A program made the position numbers and the translations under genes. Below the pieces are notes generated by a model. That model made no database searches, was not told where the DNA came from, and worked only from the letters and a program-made list of their open reading frames with translations. 64,000 nucleotides of DNA from Stenopsyche tienmushanensis. Its lineage: Eukaryota; Arthropoda; Insecta; Trichoptera; Stenopsychidae. The stretch lies in assembly GCA_008973525.1 (NCBI GenBank), contig WACJ01000109.1, positions 964,822-1,028,821 of the forward strand, given 5' to 3'. Below are positions 1 to 12,733 of the stretch, piece after piece (the stretch's first letter is position 1; each line of letters opens with the position of its first letter).

Positions 1-1530
1 CCCGATAATCACGCATCGTAATCAGCTTAGTCGCACAAGAGACAATAGCATCAATGGGTGGAAGTCTGGCGATTAAAAATGGATTAGATCGTCGGATTAC
101 TTCATCCGTCTCGATGTTTGCTCAAGTAAATCTTAGATAATCGCCTGTCATATTAATTTTGTAAAAATAACAGGATGCTGATATAAATCTCGTCGCTTAT
201 TTTTTTCTACGGTGAGGCACGCCTCTGGTTCGAACTTTTTCCAACATTCAATGGATTACTGTAACATCCAAACGGGGACATCCGATATTTTACTGATCGA
301 AAGTGTGGAGGAGATTAAAACCCCCGTTTGAGGGAAGCTGCCACTCTTGTTATTTTAGGACACCTAACTGCTTCCACGTTTTCGGACTGCTTCCCTTCCG
401 CCCTTTGGCTATCATATGTGGGAACAATGCTATCTGTCTATCCCAAACTCCAAACTCTTGTGCCTCATGATATCTCGAATATATTTACATTCGATCTACA
501 ATTTTGGTTTGATGCATAACAGCAATACGCTTTTTCTAGCCTTACATAGTAAATATTGGATAATCCATAAATTTTGATAAAACTTTACAAACATATACAT
601 TATACTTAAATCAATCTAATATGGACTCTTCTTTAAAATACACTAAAATTTGATAAAAGATGTCGCTGTGATTGCAATTTTTTGCAATCATTGCAATCAT
701 TTTGATTTCCAAAATATTATATTTTTTAATAAAATAATCTTGACATATTACATACACAGCTTAATTTCGGTACATGACATTTAAAAATGAAATGCTCGTT
801 GGGGGCAATAATCATTATTATTTTTTTTTTACTAAATAAGAAAACAAAGGTTATATTTTACGTAATACAATGTCCGATGACACAACATGTGTATCATAAT
901 CCGGACAATCGTTTATGGTACAGCGTGTGTACCATGGATGTAGCAGGGATTTCGTTTAGTGACAGATTTGATGCTCATCAGCTATTCATAAGCATATTAA
1001 TCAATTAAAGTTAAGCTTCAATCTGGACATCTTTGATGGGAAAAATTTGTTAGACATTGGATTGTTTGTGTTGCGTGGACCAAGATATTCTGCCGTTAAC
1101 AGTTTGGTTGTTTTATTAACCCGTTCGTCGCTGCGTCCAGATATGCACGACGGGCGTCCCCTCGCGGAGAACCCATCGTGTAATTTTTTGTGGACGTTAT
1201 TTCTATTTAATGGAATTAACACATAATGTGCCATATCCGAACCATCGGACGTAGCCGATCTCAATAGGAAATTTTACTAGGGAAAGGATTTAATGCGGTG
1301 GTTTCCCATTTGCCTTCCACACGTGGTAAAGTAAGGATAGGATTATTTGGAAAGATAGAAGAGGAAAAAATCTATAAGTAAGTACCGAAATTATCAGTAT
1401 ATATCAATTATAATTTAATTATTGCTGCAAATTCAATCACACACTCATGGACATCTCTGCACGACTTTATTTTTTAGCCTTAGCATTTATTTTTTCAAAT
1501 CCAAGTAATCAGAGTAAATCTGGAGTAAAC
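1..1530. other. gene-free AT-rich stretch
   Basis: I see no supportable gene here. The longest open frames (about 60-90 codons) have no recognisable domain, no low-complexity-free core and no splice context. There is a run of T at about 825. The right edge abuts a truncated TTAA-type MITE. Confidence 0.5.
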
Positions 1531-1858
1531 CTTTAGAAGGAAATGATAATTGGACAAAGGCTCATTCAACAAGCAGCGACGAACAAATAATTACTGTCGA
1601 TAGCACAAAATATTCGGTAATTTCTTTGCTTAAACATATAAAACGCTTGAAATTGAAATAATTATTAGTCAATAAATTTGAACTAACAATCTATACAATC
1701 GTGCGATGTGTGCAGGAAAACTCTCCGTCTCTGTCTCCCAAACTGCACTACATCTGTCTCTGACTCTGTCTGTCTCCGAGCTCAATGTATAACAGTGCTC
1801 TTTCTGAAAACTGGAGTGGGGATCCCAGGCCTTGGGATAGTACTCCTTTAAGAGTTAA
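1531..1858 (+). mobile_element. TTAA-flanked MITE, family A, 5'-truncated copy
   Basis: This is the 3' part of a dispersed repeat seen eight times in the window. It enters the shared sequence at the motif CTTTAGAAGGAAATGATAAT and ends with TAGTACTCCTTTAAGAGTTAA, so the right TTAA lies at 1855-1858. The 5' terminal inverted repeat present in other copies (for example 23749 and 40914) is missing. The TTAA target and CC-starting termini suggest a piggyBac-mobilised non-autonomous element; that assignment is an inference. Confidence 0.7.
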
Positions 1859-4800
1859 AACAATTCAAGCACATATGAGGTGATTTTGGACAATTAGGAC
1901 AATATTTTGAGAGCCTTTTTACATTTTTTGTTTGCTTCCTGGCAATCAAAATATCTAAACCATAAAACGCAATTTTCGCATTCTTCTTTTCGCTTTCCGA
2001 GAAGCTCCCGGCATTTTCTAATTTGAGTATAAAAATATACTGATATGTTTGCAAAAAAAGTATGCTATTCAACCGAATGAAGATTATGGGGTATATCTTA
2101 AACAGTTTCCGAAAAGCAAATCCAGCGTCTCACTCTTACGTATTTCCATAACGACTTACAAATGTTAACTTTACGAACGTCTTTCTATAATGTATTCCAA
2201 ACAACAATTGTCTGAATATCTTTCGTGATCGACCTCGAAACTTGCATTCCTACCCTTGTCTGTTCGCACTTGCTTATCTTTACTTTGTTTTCATTCTTTT
2301 GGCTAATGACAAAGTAATTGATGAAACTTATCGATCTAAGGTAAATAACACCAGAGTGCATTATAATAGCACATCGCTATTCCTTCTGTTTACGCTCCAA
2401 CCATCGAATTTGGACCTCTGTGAGAAACAATACTGATTCGAGCTGGGTGATGAGAGTGTTAAAGCTGACCGTATATTTTGTTGTTGAGGCTCGGATTTAT
2501 CAGTGGCAGGATCATCATTGAGGATAACAGTGCGGCGCGCTCGGGTGCTTCTAATAACCCCTCGGTGCGGTTTCTGCAACCGAATAATGTGACAGTCGGG
2601 GACTATCGCAGCAGCCTAGGCAACGAAGCGGCGAGAAGTCAGCCAGGGTCCCCGAATCATTGCACTTGATTATGGCAAATAAATAGGAAAATACATTATT
2701 CCATATAGCGCAACTTGGCACGCAAAATCTAAATATGTCAAATGCATCTGTAGGATTGAGTCCGATAAAATTGACTTATTTTTAAAAACATAATCAGCAA
2801 AATTTGGCAAGAAAACTTGAAACTGACTTGGAAGACTCTAAATATGATGTTGTTGAATAATGAGCGCTATGTACTGAAACAATGAGATACTAATCATGCA
2901 CATGTAAAGATTTTATACAATCTAATAAATACATTAATTCTCAGAGATTCGTTAATGTTGTAACAATAACAAATTTGTCTAGAATGTATTGATTATTATC
3001 TGCCAATCTATCGAATTGATTTGATGTCATATTAAGATTTAAATGCTTCAAAAATGTGGAAGTAAAAATTAAATCAGAATTCAATCAATCAATTTTTAAT
3101 ACTATTGGAATTTGTGAGTTTAAATTTAAGCTCAAATATTGTTTTGTTAACACCATTGTATTGTATAGAGGATTAACGGTGATTTTGGCATTGATTGAGT
3201 GGGCGTTTAGTATAATATCTAAAATTGCACACGTTTGGATAACATTATTTGTTGTTACACTGCTTAGATTTATACGATTTTCGATCGATACGAAGAGTTC
3301 GTTAATCTCTAAAAAGCGTGTCGATAGAAACTAAGCATATCATGTTCATTATGTAAAAATGTATAGGCACTGGGCTCATCTCGTCTCTCGCTTGAACAAA
3401 CACAGATTGGCGTAAACACATGAAGAGATGAGTGCAGATACACGTACCAAACAAAGTGAGATTATTGTATCTGGCGGGCCTTAAATTTGCATAATCAGCA
3501 GGACCGGGACGATGGGCTGAAACAATATTTCAATGCAAGATAATCCAAAACAGGCTGAATAATCGTCCCGAAGGAGCGAATCTTCCCGCCTAAGCAGCCT
3601 GCGATTATTATTCACGGTAGTGATGGATGATGAATATTTTGATAGCGCAACATCCACCCCATAAGTAAATACGCCAATTCAATTTGCGTCTACTTTCATC
3701 ACATGTACAATGTGCCTATATTTGAACACTCTTAGGTTGAGTGCAAGTCAAAATGTGGTTGGACTGGTAATCCGGGAGCACTCGACGAAAGCTATCATCG
3801 ACGAAAGTAGATTGAGGGTGCTTGATCTAGCATGAGCTAGCACCCTTTTGGGGGGCTAAATTATTTTTCCACTGAGCCATCGATACGTCGAAGATTGAAC
3901 AAATAATGAGATTAAATCTTGGCGTAATTGTAAAGTTCTTGATTTTATACATCTGTCAAAATGGTATCGATATATACACGAACGAATGTTATAGCCAGCA
4001 TGAAATATTTGTGTATATATGGTAATATGATTTAGACATTTATAAGCAGGGTTGCTGACTCAATCATAAATTAGTATAAAAAGAGAGCAACTTAAACTTA
4101 AAGCGAAAATGTTATATGACTGATAAAGGCCAAAATCAACAGAACTATCCCTAGAGAATAAAATACTTCCAAATAAAACCATATTAAAACCTATTTGGAC
4201 GTACGGGAGACAGCTCTAGGGTACCGCATCGACTTCCAATATTGACATACTGAAACACTCTGTCCAAAGTAGCACGTACAATAAACGTTCCATGGTATGG
4301 GACAAATTACAATATACAAAAAATTACCACAGTGAAACAAGAAATCAAGAAATTGTTGAAGAACTGACCAATCAAACCTTCAAGACACATAGACTGAAAC
4401 AATAACAAGAAAGAAAACATATAATGAAGGGGAGATGGGGAATGGGAATGAAGAACTATACGAGCCAGCATCATAAATGACATAAAATACTAAATGTCAA
4501 GCTTTAAATACTCCAATTAACGTGTTAAACATAATATTGAATCCTGAAATACAATATATCTTCCGCTTTTAAGGTATTTACGCAAAGTGAAAAACATCTC
4601 CCACATTCAGTCAGTAGCAGCGATCGTTGGTGATTCTCTACTCCAGCAAACAAAGTGTTAAAACAATCCAGAAATAATTTCGTACTGATATGCCCATTCT
4701 AAAAGAGATGAGGATATGATTAAAATATAGTTTAAAAATCTGAATCATTATGATTAATGACAAAATTACCATAAAAAAATATAAATAACAACAATAATTT

Positions 4801-4957
4801 GGAGCAGTGAGTTATAGTGAAAATACAAAGACCTCTTCAGATCATAATTTGAGCTGTATTATCCGAAAAGATCGTTCTCCTCGCAGTTTTAAAAATCAAA
4901 ACGTTGTTATTAACGCACACATGAAATCTTAGACGTAAATTTTATATAACTACAAAT
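1859..4957. other. gene-free stretch
   Basis: I found no gene. A 92-codon open frame at 3056-3334 (+) is very AT-rich, has no domain I recognise and no supporting signal. A small island of higher GC lies at about 2480-2670 with short open frames on both strands and no recognisable product. At about 3480-3620 there is a moderately GC-rich, apparently unique segment containing GGGACGAT and, 60 bases on, its inverse ATCGTCCC. Confidence 0.4.
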
Positions 4958-5168
4958 CTTATATATAAAAATGAATTCTTATTTGTTCGTATGTAATGCG
5001 CTACCATACCGTTCATCATATTGCGATAAAACTTCGTTTACTTATTGCTAAGGATAGCGCGAGTAACATAGACATGGTCTGATATACAAAAATAAAATTT
5101 GTTTGTTCGTATTTTATGCGCTGCCATACCGTTCATTCGATTGCGATAAAACTTTTCCAACTTATTGT
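4958..5168 (+). repeat. imperfect tandem duplication, about 90 bp unit, spaced
   Basis: Two related units, about 4958-5048 and 5078-5168, share the order TATA-AAAAT, TTGTTCGTAT, ATGCGCT(A/G)CCATACCGTTCAT, TTGCGATAAAACTT and ACTTATTG. A third partial start (TATATATAAAAAATGA) follows at about 5220. The family is not identified. The conserved core with TTGCGATAAAACTT resembles decayed termini of a dispersed retro- or Helitron-like element, but I cannot show that. Confidence 0.55.
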
Positions 5169-8100
5169 TTGTATTTTTTCAAATAATATGGGTATAGTAT
5201 AATTAACTTACAGTGGATCTTATATATAAAAAATGATGTTTGTACATACTCATAATAAAACCAAGAAAATAAAATAAACTTCAATATTTTTATCATTCCT
5301 AATTAAACAAGATAACTCGAACGATATTTTTAGAATTACTACTTCTGTGGCAGCAGCTAACTCTCTTAATATATTATTTAATTGAATAGTAAATCTCTAT
5401 GTAAAAAAATACCATAATAAAATAATATTTCCATTGAAAATGGAACGCCAAAAAGCAATCTTAACATCCATGAATAATTTGCATTTAATTAAGCAGTGCA
5501 TCTACGTATGCAATAACAAGGCATTGTGTTAAGCTTCAAGTTCTTCGGTTCGTTCTTTGAAAGTGCATATTTAATTGCATCTTTTCTCTTGAAGAGTTGA
5601 TAAATTTTATAACGAATTTAATTTTATTATGCAGCTAAATACTGAAAACAAAATAAACATTGCATTAAACTAAAAATATAAAGTTTTATATATTTTTGCA
5701 AATCAATTTTGATTCACTCATCTTTCGTTATCATTAAATATTTGATGATCTACAATGCATAGAAAAGGTTTTTGCTCATTTTGCACTAAATATAAATTGA
5801 TACCCGATAGCTCCATCTCTCCATCTTCTTGTCCCTAATTTGGAAGGATAAAACACTAGTATCACAATGCAATAAGCCTACGTTGTAGAATTGTGCACAA
5901 AGAGGGAAGGACCATATCAGAGTTATTTTCCTCTGGGACTCTTTAGTCGTCAATATTTTGCTTTTGGGATGGTTCATGGAAGAAGAGGAGAACCGCAGGC
6001 AATGTTTGATGAAGGTTTAGCAGTCGGCAGCAAGTTCGTTCATCTGAAGAGAGTTGGGCTTCGGACACGCCCATCAATCCATCTTTGTTGCGAACAGCTA
6101 ACGAAGGACCCCAACTTATAACTGGTCTCAGTGTCAAGCAAACACACCCAGTCAGACAATCGGACAAGGGTTTATAACCTACTTAATCGGCCCTTTGGAA
6201 ATTAGTGCTGTTTGTTTCTGAATTGTGCTACATGCGATTCTCCATTATCTAATGCAGCATTAATCCTCGATCGCTGCTGCAAATATGAAGAATAAAATTG
6301 TTTCTCGGAGAAATTTGTTTCTTGTTTCTAGAAATCAAAATCTTTCAATATTTTGTTAAAATGCTGTTATGAGAGTCATATTTCAAATGAGAAATTATCT
6401 CGAAAACTCAGAATTGGATGAGTTGAGAAACACTGTATTTAGCCATTCGTAAGTACTTGAGAAATTTAATTTTCTAGTGAGAAATGAATGCTTTTGCATC
6501 GCTTTAAACATTCGAAAAGCCACCGAAGTTCCATATAAAACTTTTCGACAACAACCCTCGTCTTTCATAACAAAATTAAATACAAATACTTTTCTAAACA
6601 AACAAGCCAAATAAATTTTCAGCACATTTTGTTTTTAATCGTTTGATAAAGTACTCCCAATGAGATGTACCAACATCCTACAAAGCGCTTTATAATTATG
6701 GATACATATTAATGAATTGCCATATCAAACGTTACCCATAGCTATATTGTAGCCAATTTAGCAGGCAAATAAAAATACGACATACATGATCAAAGCATTT
6801 GACCCTTGAAAACAATCAAATTATTTACAATTTTGAGCCGCGAATACTATGAATTATCGACGTGTAATTTAATTAACTAAGGATTATTTTATTATATTAA
6901 CAAACAATAATAATTTGCCATATAAATGCAAATTATGCAATAATATAATAATATATTTTTTAGTATAAAAATTGTCCAACAGATGGCAATACAATATTTA
7001 AAATAATTTATTCCATATGTGCCCATTGGTATATATATAGGATCTATATCACAGGCTCCCAATCTATGAGTTTGGTATGGATTTTCTGTGGGATCGCCAG
7101 TCAACTAAAAAAAAATCACTATAATTTGTTTATTATCGTCGGATGACTAAAAAATAAATAGACTATCTTCAGAATATTTGGATTATTTGTGACTAAACAG
7201 ACAATGGGGTTAATATTTTCAAATTTCATTCATTTCGTTGATTCTTTCCCCAGCAATAGAAAAAAAGCGTAAATATTCTGAAGAATATCTGAAATACAGA
7301 TTTACTAACTTGACTAGCGATGGAATAGAGAAGCCACAATGTGTATTGTACAAAGTTGACATTTTTTCGTTGGCATGTAACTAATTGCAAACATCAGATC
7401 AAATAGGAAGTTTTCAGCAAACGACCACAGCATCAGTGCAAGCATCATATGAGGTCGCATTGTAAATTGCCAACAAAAAAAAAAAAATACAATTGGAGCA
7501 AAGCTCATCAAACCCTGCATATATCCCATAACTGCCTGTTGACCTAAATGTAGGACATCTATTTTTATTTAGTTATTGATGAACAAAATGTTATTTATTT
7601 ATTAATGACTTGTTAATTCAGCCATTTAAATTCATCTGGATCTATTCAATATGTGCACATTAATATCGATGAGATTTGATTCGTATTATATACATCCCAA
7701 TGCAAGAGATGTGCTGGATATACAAAGTATTTAGCCGGAGCTAATATAGATCAATTTGTTTTGATTTAATGCCAAAGCATTCACGTCATATGCCTAAGGA
7801 ATTTATTGTATTCTCTTATTGAAAACATGAGCATCAAACGTATTTTTATCAAGTAAACTGATATGCCCAATCTTAAAATTTTGGATGAAAATAGATTTTT
7901 TCCAATTTTTAAGAAAACCCCACTCAGTTTAAACGATCAAGGTCAGCTGTTCGCAGCACAAAATCGACTTACATTGAGTTCAAAAATAATATAAGTAACA
8001 ATATAGATAAATTTGAATAGATGTATGCTTATAGGGATAAATAAAGGGTAGTATCCCCGCTGGGAAGCAGGCGTGCTGCTGTCACTTAATTCAGACTTAG

Positions 8101-8775
8101 AGGCACGGCATGCAGACGTTGTCGTGTAAGCAGAAAATTATGTTCTTTAATATGCTGTAAGCATGGTAAAAATAGGTGAGGATTTAGAAGAAGACGGGCA
8201 GATTCAAATATTGTGGAGACCGGAAGATGCAGGATCCAGCATCCCAATAAGGTTCACGGCTGTAATCCCCCGTGTGACATTGAACGAATAACCACGTCTT
8301 CCGCGACCTGACGATTTATAAGTCCACCCTCATATCTTGCAACCTCCTCCGCTGAATATTCACACCTTCATAGCTCAACTTCAACGTGCTCGCTTTAATA
8401 TGGGGTTGATTTGTTCGAATCATATTTTTAAGCGGAATCCGCTAATGGAAGTTATGAGATCGTAAAATGAGAGAGCGCTCGTCCTTTGCAGTTGAAATTG
8501 CCGAATAAATAATTTGGGGTTGCAACTCCTCGGGTTGAGGACAAAAAATTAAGCAGCCTCTTGATGTATATTCTCTACATACTCTGGAGTAAGAATTTAA
8601 AAAAAATATTCGAGATGATGCAACCAAGTTTTGTTTTGAATCAAGGATTGAATCAGTAATTTTTCATTTCGGTTACGTTCCAAATATTTATATCGATTCA
8701 TTTATGATTTTCGTTCCGGGATAAACAACGGTTTTATCGGTTTTAGATTGTACTGCGGATGATTTATCTTTTATT
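5169..8775. other. gene-free stretch
   Basis: No domain, splice-consistent exon or repeat boundary could be supported. The open frames here (60-76 codons) lie in AT-rich sequence and overlap each other on opposite strands. Confidence 0.4.
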
Positions 8776-9190
8776 TTTTGAAGAAATTCGAATTATTTCA
8801 ATGCTTTACAGCTAATTTGCGAAATTGCGCTCGAAGCAATCACTCCGTTCAGATTGCGCCCCAACGGCTCTGAGACTGCTGCGGTCGCAGACTTGGCCCT
8901 ATACCTACTTCTGTTTGCAGACCAGAGATCCCCTTTAGGGACTTTTTTATCTTTGTTTTTGATTTTAAAAAAGGCGAATAAGCAAGTGGAAAGTAAGCTG
9001 TGTTAATTTTTTGAAATTAATTTGCTCCCGTACTTGAACAAAGATAAGAAAGGTCTCCAACAAGAACCTCTGGCCTGCAAACAAAAACAAGTATAGGAGC
9101 AAATTTGGGACCGCAGCGGTCTCGGAGCCGTTGGGGCGCAATCTGGATGAAGTGATTACTTCGAGCATATTTCGCGAATTCTTTCTTCAC
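8776..9190. mobile_element. fold-back element with long inverted arms
   Basis: The left arm (about 8776-8945) and right arm (about 9045-9190) are inverted copies. Both contain the run that reads GACCGCAGCGGTCTC, then GGGGCGCAATCTGGA, then an AGTGATT-CTTCGAGC block on the right-arm strand. About 100 bp of unrelated sequence separates them. A single arm-like copy recurs at about 21575-21745, which shows that the arm is a dispersed repeat. No transposase is visible. The sequence next to the right arm runs into a family A MITE that starts at 9270. Confidence 0.7.
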
Positions 9191-9269
9191 CAAAATTATA
9201 GACGACATTCTTAGAGATATGTACATTCGAAAAATAAATTTAAAAAAAACTAATTTTTTGATGGCCCCA

Positions 9270-9821
9270 TTAACCTTTTGAGGAGCGAGCAAATTTAAAA
9301 TCGATGAATTCGTTGATGTCATAATCGCTTTACACCGATTACTTTCTGTCAACTCCTATCAGCGTAAGACAATCTTCAATTCCAGGCAGGGTTAATTGTA
9401 AATAAACATTTGATATCATACAAGATCATGTCATTTCTTTACATAAACAATGCACAAAAAATTAATTCATTTGCTCCTCCTTTAGAAGGAAATGATAATT
9501 GAATAAAGTCTCATTCAACAAGCAGCGAGAACGGCAAGCAGTTAAATAAACAAACACTCTCGATAACACACAATATTCGGTAATTTCTTTGCGTAAGCAA
9601 ATAACACACTTGAAATCGAAATCATTATAAGTCGATAAATTTAGGCTTAACGATCTGTACAATCATGCGATGCATGCAAGGAAGCTCTCCGTCTCAGTCC
9701 CCCGAATTGCGCTAAGTTCTCTCTGTCTCTGTTCGCCTCGGAGCTTCAATGCACAAGAGTGTTCTTTCTGAATAGTGAAGATCAAAACGGATATTTCCGT
9801 AAGTACTCCCATACAGGTTAA
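9270..9821 (+). mobile_element. TTAA-flanked MITE, family A, full copy
   Basis: Both ends are present: TTAACCTTTTGAGGAGCGAG on the left and AGTACTCCCATACAGGTTAA on the right, about 552 bp including both TTAA sites. The interior carries the family landmarks GATTACTTTCTGTCAACTCC, CTTTAGAAGGAAATGATAAT and a CAAGAGTG-TTCTTTCTGAATA block near the right end. It has no coding capacity. A TTAA target site and CC-starting imperfect inverted termini are characteristic of piggyBac-type elements. Confidence 0.8.
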
Positions 9822-9911
9822 CAGAATGAATAAAGATAATTGTATTATTAGATGAACACAATCAATCAAATTCTGCATAAAAATAGTCGCATATTATGTC
9901 AACATAAAGAT

Positions 9912-9975
9912 AAACCGATATTTTTGAATCGGTTCAGTTCTTTAACCGGTTTTCGGTTCAGTCCAAAGCCCTGGA
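9912..9975 (+). repeat. dispersed repeat, short copy (pair with 47783-47871)
   Basis: The sequence AACCGATATTTTTGAATCGG, followed by a TTCGGTTCAGTCCAAAGCCCT block, matches a second copy at about 47783-47871. The end in CAAAGCCCT(A)G resembles hAT-type termini, but no target duplication is recognisable. Confidence 0.5.
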
Positions 9976-11185
9976 AATTCGCACCGAATCACAAACAGGT
10001 CGAACAATGAAATATTCGCTAATATCCGAAATCAAAATTGACATGCTCAGAAGAAGGATGCAAAAATTTATGCATCATGTTTTACATGCACCATATATTA
10101 ACAGCCAAAATTTTCGCCTAATAATGTTAGCAGCGTCGCTCGTGGAAGGTTCATTATGGCGTACCATTGTTTAATTTTAATTTATTCTTATCCCTACATT
10201 TGGCTCCCCTTTTCAACTAAATTAATTCTGATATTCAAATATTTATTTAACGAATATGTGCAAGAGTGCTCTTTCTGTGACATGAGATTTCGGACATACA
10301 TGTATGTCCATGCTCCTCAACAGCTTAAGCGATTTAAGAAATAGCATGATTATAAAATTTAAACAAAATCAACTCCGATCGTAAATGATCAACCGATATA
10401 TAATCAGGGAGACTTTGGCGCTTAGGACAACATCTTTTGAAAATTTGAAAAAATGTGATGTTTGAAAAAATATAACATCGTGCGAAGAGTTAAAATATCA
10501 ACAAAGCCTTATGAATTCAGAATGAACAGGTACATCTTGTATACGTTTAAATGTTTAATACGAACTATGATTTCATTATAATTTATCACTATAATTTATA
10601 AAAAAATCAAGAATAATACAAGCATATCATTAATATCACATTAATTAAGAGCAGTTTGGGACCTATTAAATAAAGTATATGTATAAGATGAGTACAAGAT
10701 ATTCAGAGATACTCGGCTAAAAGCTAATTGAGGACTTGATACGTATCTTCCAAAATTTATTGACAGGATACAAAACTTGAATCTTTTTCGAATATCTTGT
10801 CAAAGGATCTTTACATCGGCTAGCATCCATAACGACTCATGAATCCATATTGTATATATGTACTCCCTTTTATAGGCCGATTTCATCAATCTATTTCACA
10901 AATCCCATGCTTGAAATATGTCGATTATTAAGCGAATATTATTGATCAAGTTGAATACAAATCGTTGATAGGTTTTTAGATAATTGGATTCAATAAAACG
11001 AGTAGAATATCGATTAACAGATGTAATGTTAATAATCATACATTCAACGGGAAAACACTTGCACTTATAAAAACATATAATTAGCTTCACAAGAATAAAA
11101 TTATACTGATTTTTGTTTATGTGAACAAATTTATATCGATTTCACACTCGATAAATCCATAATAAGGTCGTTTACAACTTTTGCT
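9976..11185. other. gene-free stretch downstream of the Sema gene
   Basis: This contains the 3' flank of the minus-strand Sema-domain gene. I could not find a clean minus-strand AATAAA within the first 100 bases after its stop. No other gene is supported. Confidence 0.4.
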
Positions 11186-12733
11186 TTAATACTGCAACAT
11201 TATAATGATTAGGCTGACGACTATTTGTAGCTTTTTGGCATGTAGACAAAAACACGAATTTTCCAGCGGCTCAAACATCATTGAAGAGTCGGATACGTAT
11301 ACTTTGGAGATATTCCTTGATGTCATCACGTATAGATGCTTGAAATTGGGATCGAAATGCAATTCTTTGTTGATTGCAAAACCTTCATCGATCGTTATGT
11401 CTTTGTGTCTTAAAAATGATGATTTATTTGAGGCTACGTATTGAAGAAGATGGCCGTTGGATGTACCGGCTAATACGACTGTGTACTTTTCGGCTGCCAC
11501 GGTGGCAATTGCTGTTATTTTTTCTTCGAATCTGATAACAGGTTGACCTATAATTGGCATTTTACCGTTGATTGGATAATTTGTCGTGGAGCCACAGAAG
11601 TTGTCGGCGACTGTTATGTTCTCTTTTACACATGGACGCTCCGCCGATATGTGATTGATGCCCCTGTATGCGTTTCCATTTATGCAAGTCTGAATGTTTT
11701 GTTTGAAAATGGCATTGATTTGTTTTAGCGAGTAAATGCAAAGGCTCGACGTCGAATCGTGTCTATTGAAGATGGCGAAAAGAACATCATCATATGAATG
11801 TATTCCTAGTTCTTTAGCGAGAGAATAGCCTGCTTTTCCGATGTATGCAGTTTGCATATGGCCGAAACTGTAGTCTGGTTCTTTACAAACGATAGGAACT
11901 TCCGTGTATGAATAAAAAGACTCGTCATCTTGGCAAAATCTCACGACTTTGTTGATTTTCACAGAATCGTTTATGTTTCTGGGTTGCGACGTCAAGAAAT
12001 AATTAAATCCATCACTATTAAATCCGTAAATATATTTAATCAGGAAGGTGTTTCTTACATTTTGCTTTAAATATAATGAACCTTTCTCTTCATACAATTG
12101 AAAATGATCTTCTAAGGATGTGAAAGTAATGGCTGGCACACTTGAAACTCTTCCAGCGGTCGCTCCAATGTATATCACATCTCTAGATACTCTCACAGGT
12201 CCTCGTGTCGAGTATGTAGATACTGATGCTCGCGCCATGAATGCAAATATTGATCCTGGTGCATACGAATTAACAACAGGATGACTATATTCAACCATAC
12301 TATTTCTTAAATGAGTAAGATTTGTCGTCATGCACGTACCACGTCTGACAGCCCTGCATGCTATTAGTTTGGATAAAGGGTAATGAATAAGCATTAACAT
12401 GGTTCTACTGTCAACCGATCTTCTTGAATTGAAATCTGGACAAAAAAGTTTCGTACAATTGGGATCTTCGTCCTTTGGACCGATTATCATAGTTTCTTCC
12501 ATTCTTAGATCCGGTGATAGTTTGATTAATTTGTTCACATCACTGATATATACCCTACCAGTATTTTTGTCAACAACAATTTGATTAAATTCGACTCCTC
12601 CTGAATACGTATTTACCACGACGGATTGTCCCGTTACAATATGAAACAATATAACAAATATCCATTGATACATGATAAAGCTACTCGCTACGAGAACCAG
12701 AACAAACTGAGTCGATAACTTCTCCAAAAACAT
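11186..12733 (-). CDS. intronless plexin-derived protein with a Sema domain only
   Basis: This is a 515-codon open frame without introns. A double hydrophobic N-terminus precedes the Sema fold. The second methionine (residue 21, MYQWIFVILFHIVTG) is the more typical signal-peptide start. The body aligns by eye with the Sema domain of the neighbouring 1277-residue plexin-like protein: shared landmarks include GRVY, VYGFSSDGF/IYGFNSDGF, SYAEIPISC/SYTEVPIVC, the CIYS-K motif and a FDRDFRHLYVM/FDPNFKHLYVM segment. The protein stops where plexins begin the first PSI module. The C-terminus is a short polar, Cys-containing linker followed by about 14 hydrophobic residues (LQIVVSLIIIMLQY). That could be a GPI-anchor signal or a degenerate tail. 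Known family role: Sema domains of plexins bind semaphorins at the cell surface. Inferred: a secreted or lipid-anchored semaphorin-binding protein without signalling function. The conserved intact frame argues against a simple pseudogene. Confidence 0.8.
   Translation of the reverse strand: MFLEKLSTQFVLVLVASSFIMYQWIFVILFHIVTGQSVVVNTYSGGVEFNQIVVDKNTGRVYISDVNKLIKLSPDLRMEETMIIGPKDEDPNCTKLFCPDFNSRRSVDSRTMLMLIHYPLSKLIACRAVRRGTCMTTNLTHLRNSMVEYSHPVVNSYAPGSIFAFMARASVSTYSTRGPVRVSRDVIYIGATAGRVSSVPAITFTSLEDHFQLYEEKGSLYLKQNVRNTFLIKYIYGFNSDGFNYFLTSQPRNINDSVKINKVVRFCQDDESFYSYTEVPIVCKEPDYSFGHMQTAYIGKAGYSLAKELGIHSYDDVLFAIFNRHDSTSSLCIYSLKQINAIFKQNIQTCINGNAYRGINHISAERPCVKENITVADNFCGSTTNYPINGKMPIIGQPVIRFEEKITAIATVAAEKYTVVLAGTSNGHLLQYVASNKSSFLRHKDITIDEGFAINKELHFDPNFKHLYVMTSRNISKVYVSDSSMMFEPLENSCFCLHAKKLQIVVSLIIIMLQY

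Noticed and set aside
3056..3334. A 92-codon open frame
   Set aside because: Very AT-rich composition, no domain, no flanking signals; expected by chance in such DNA.
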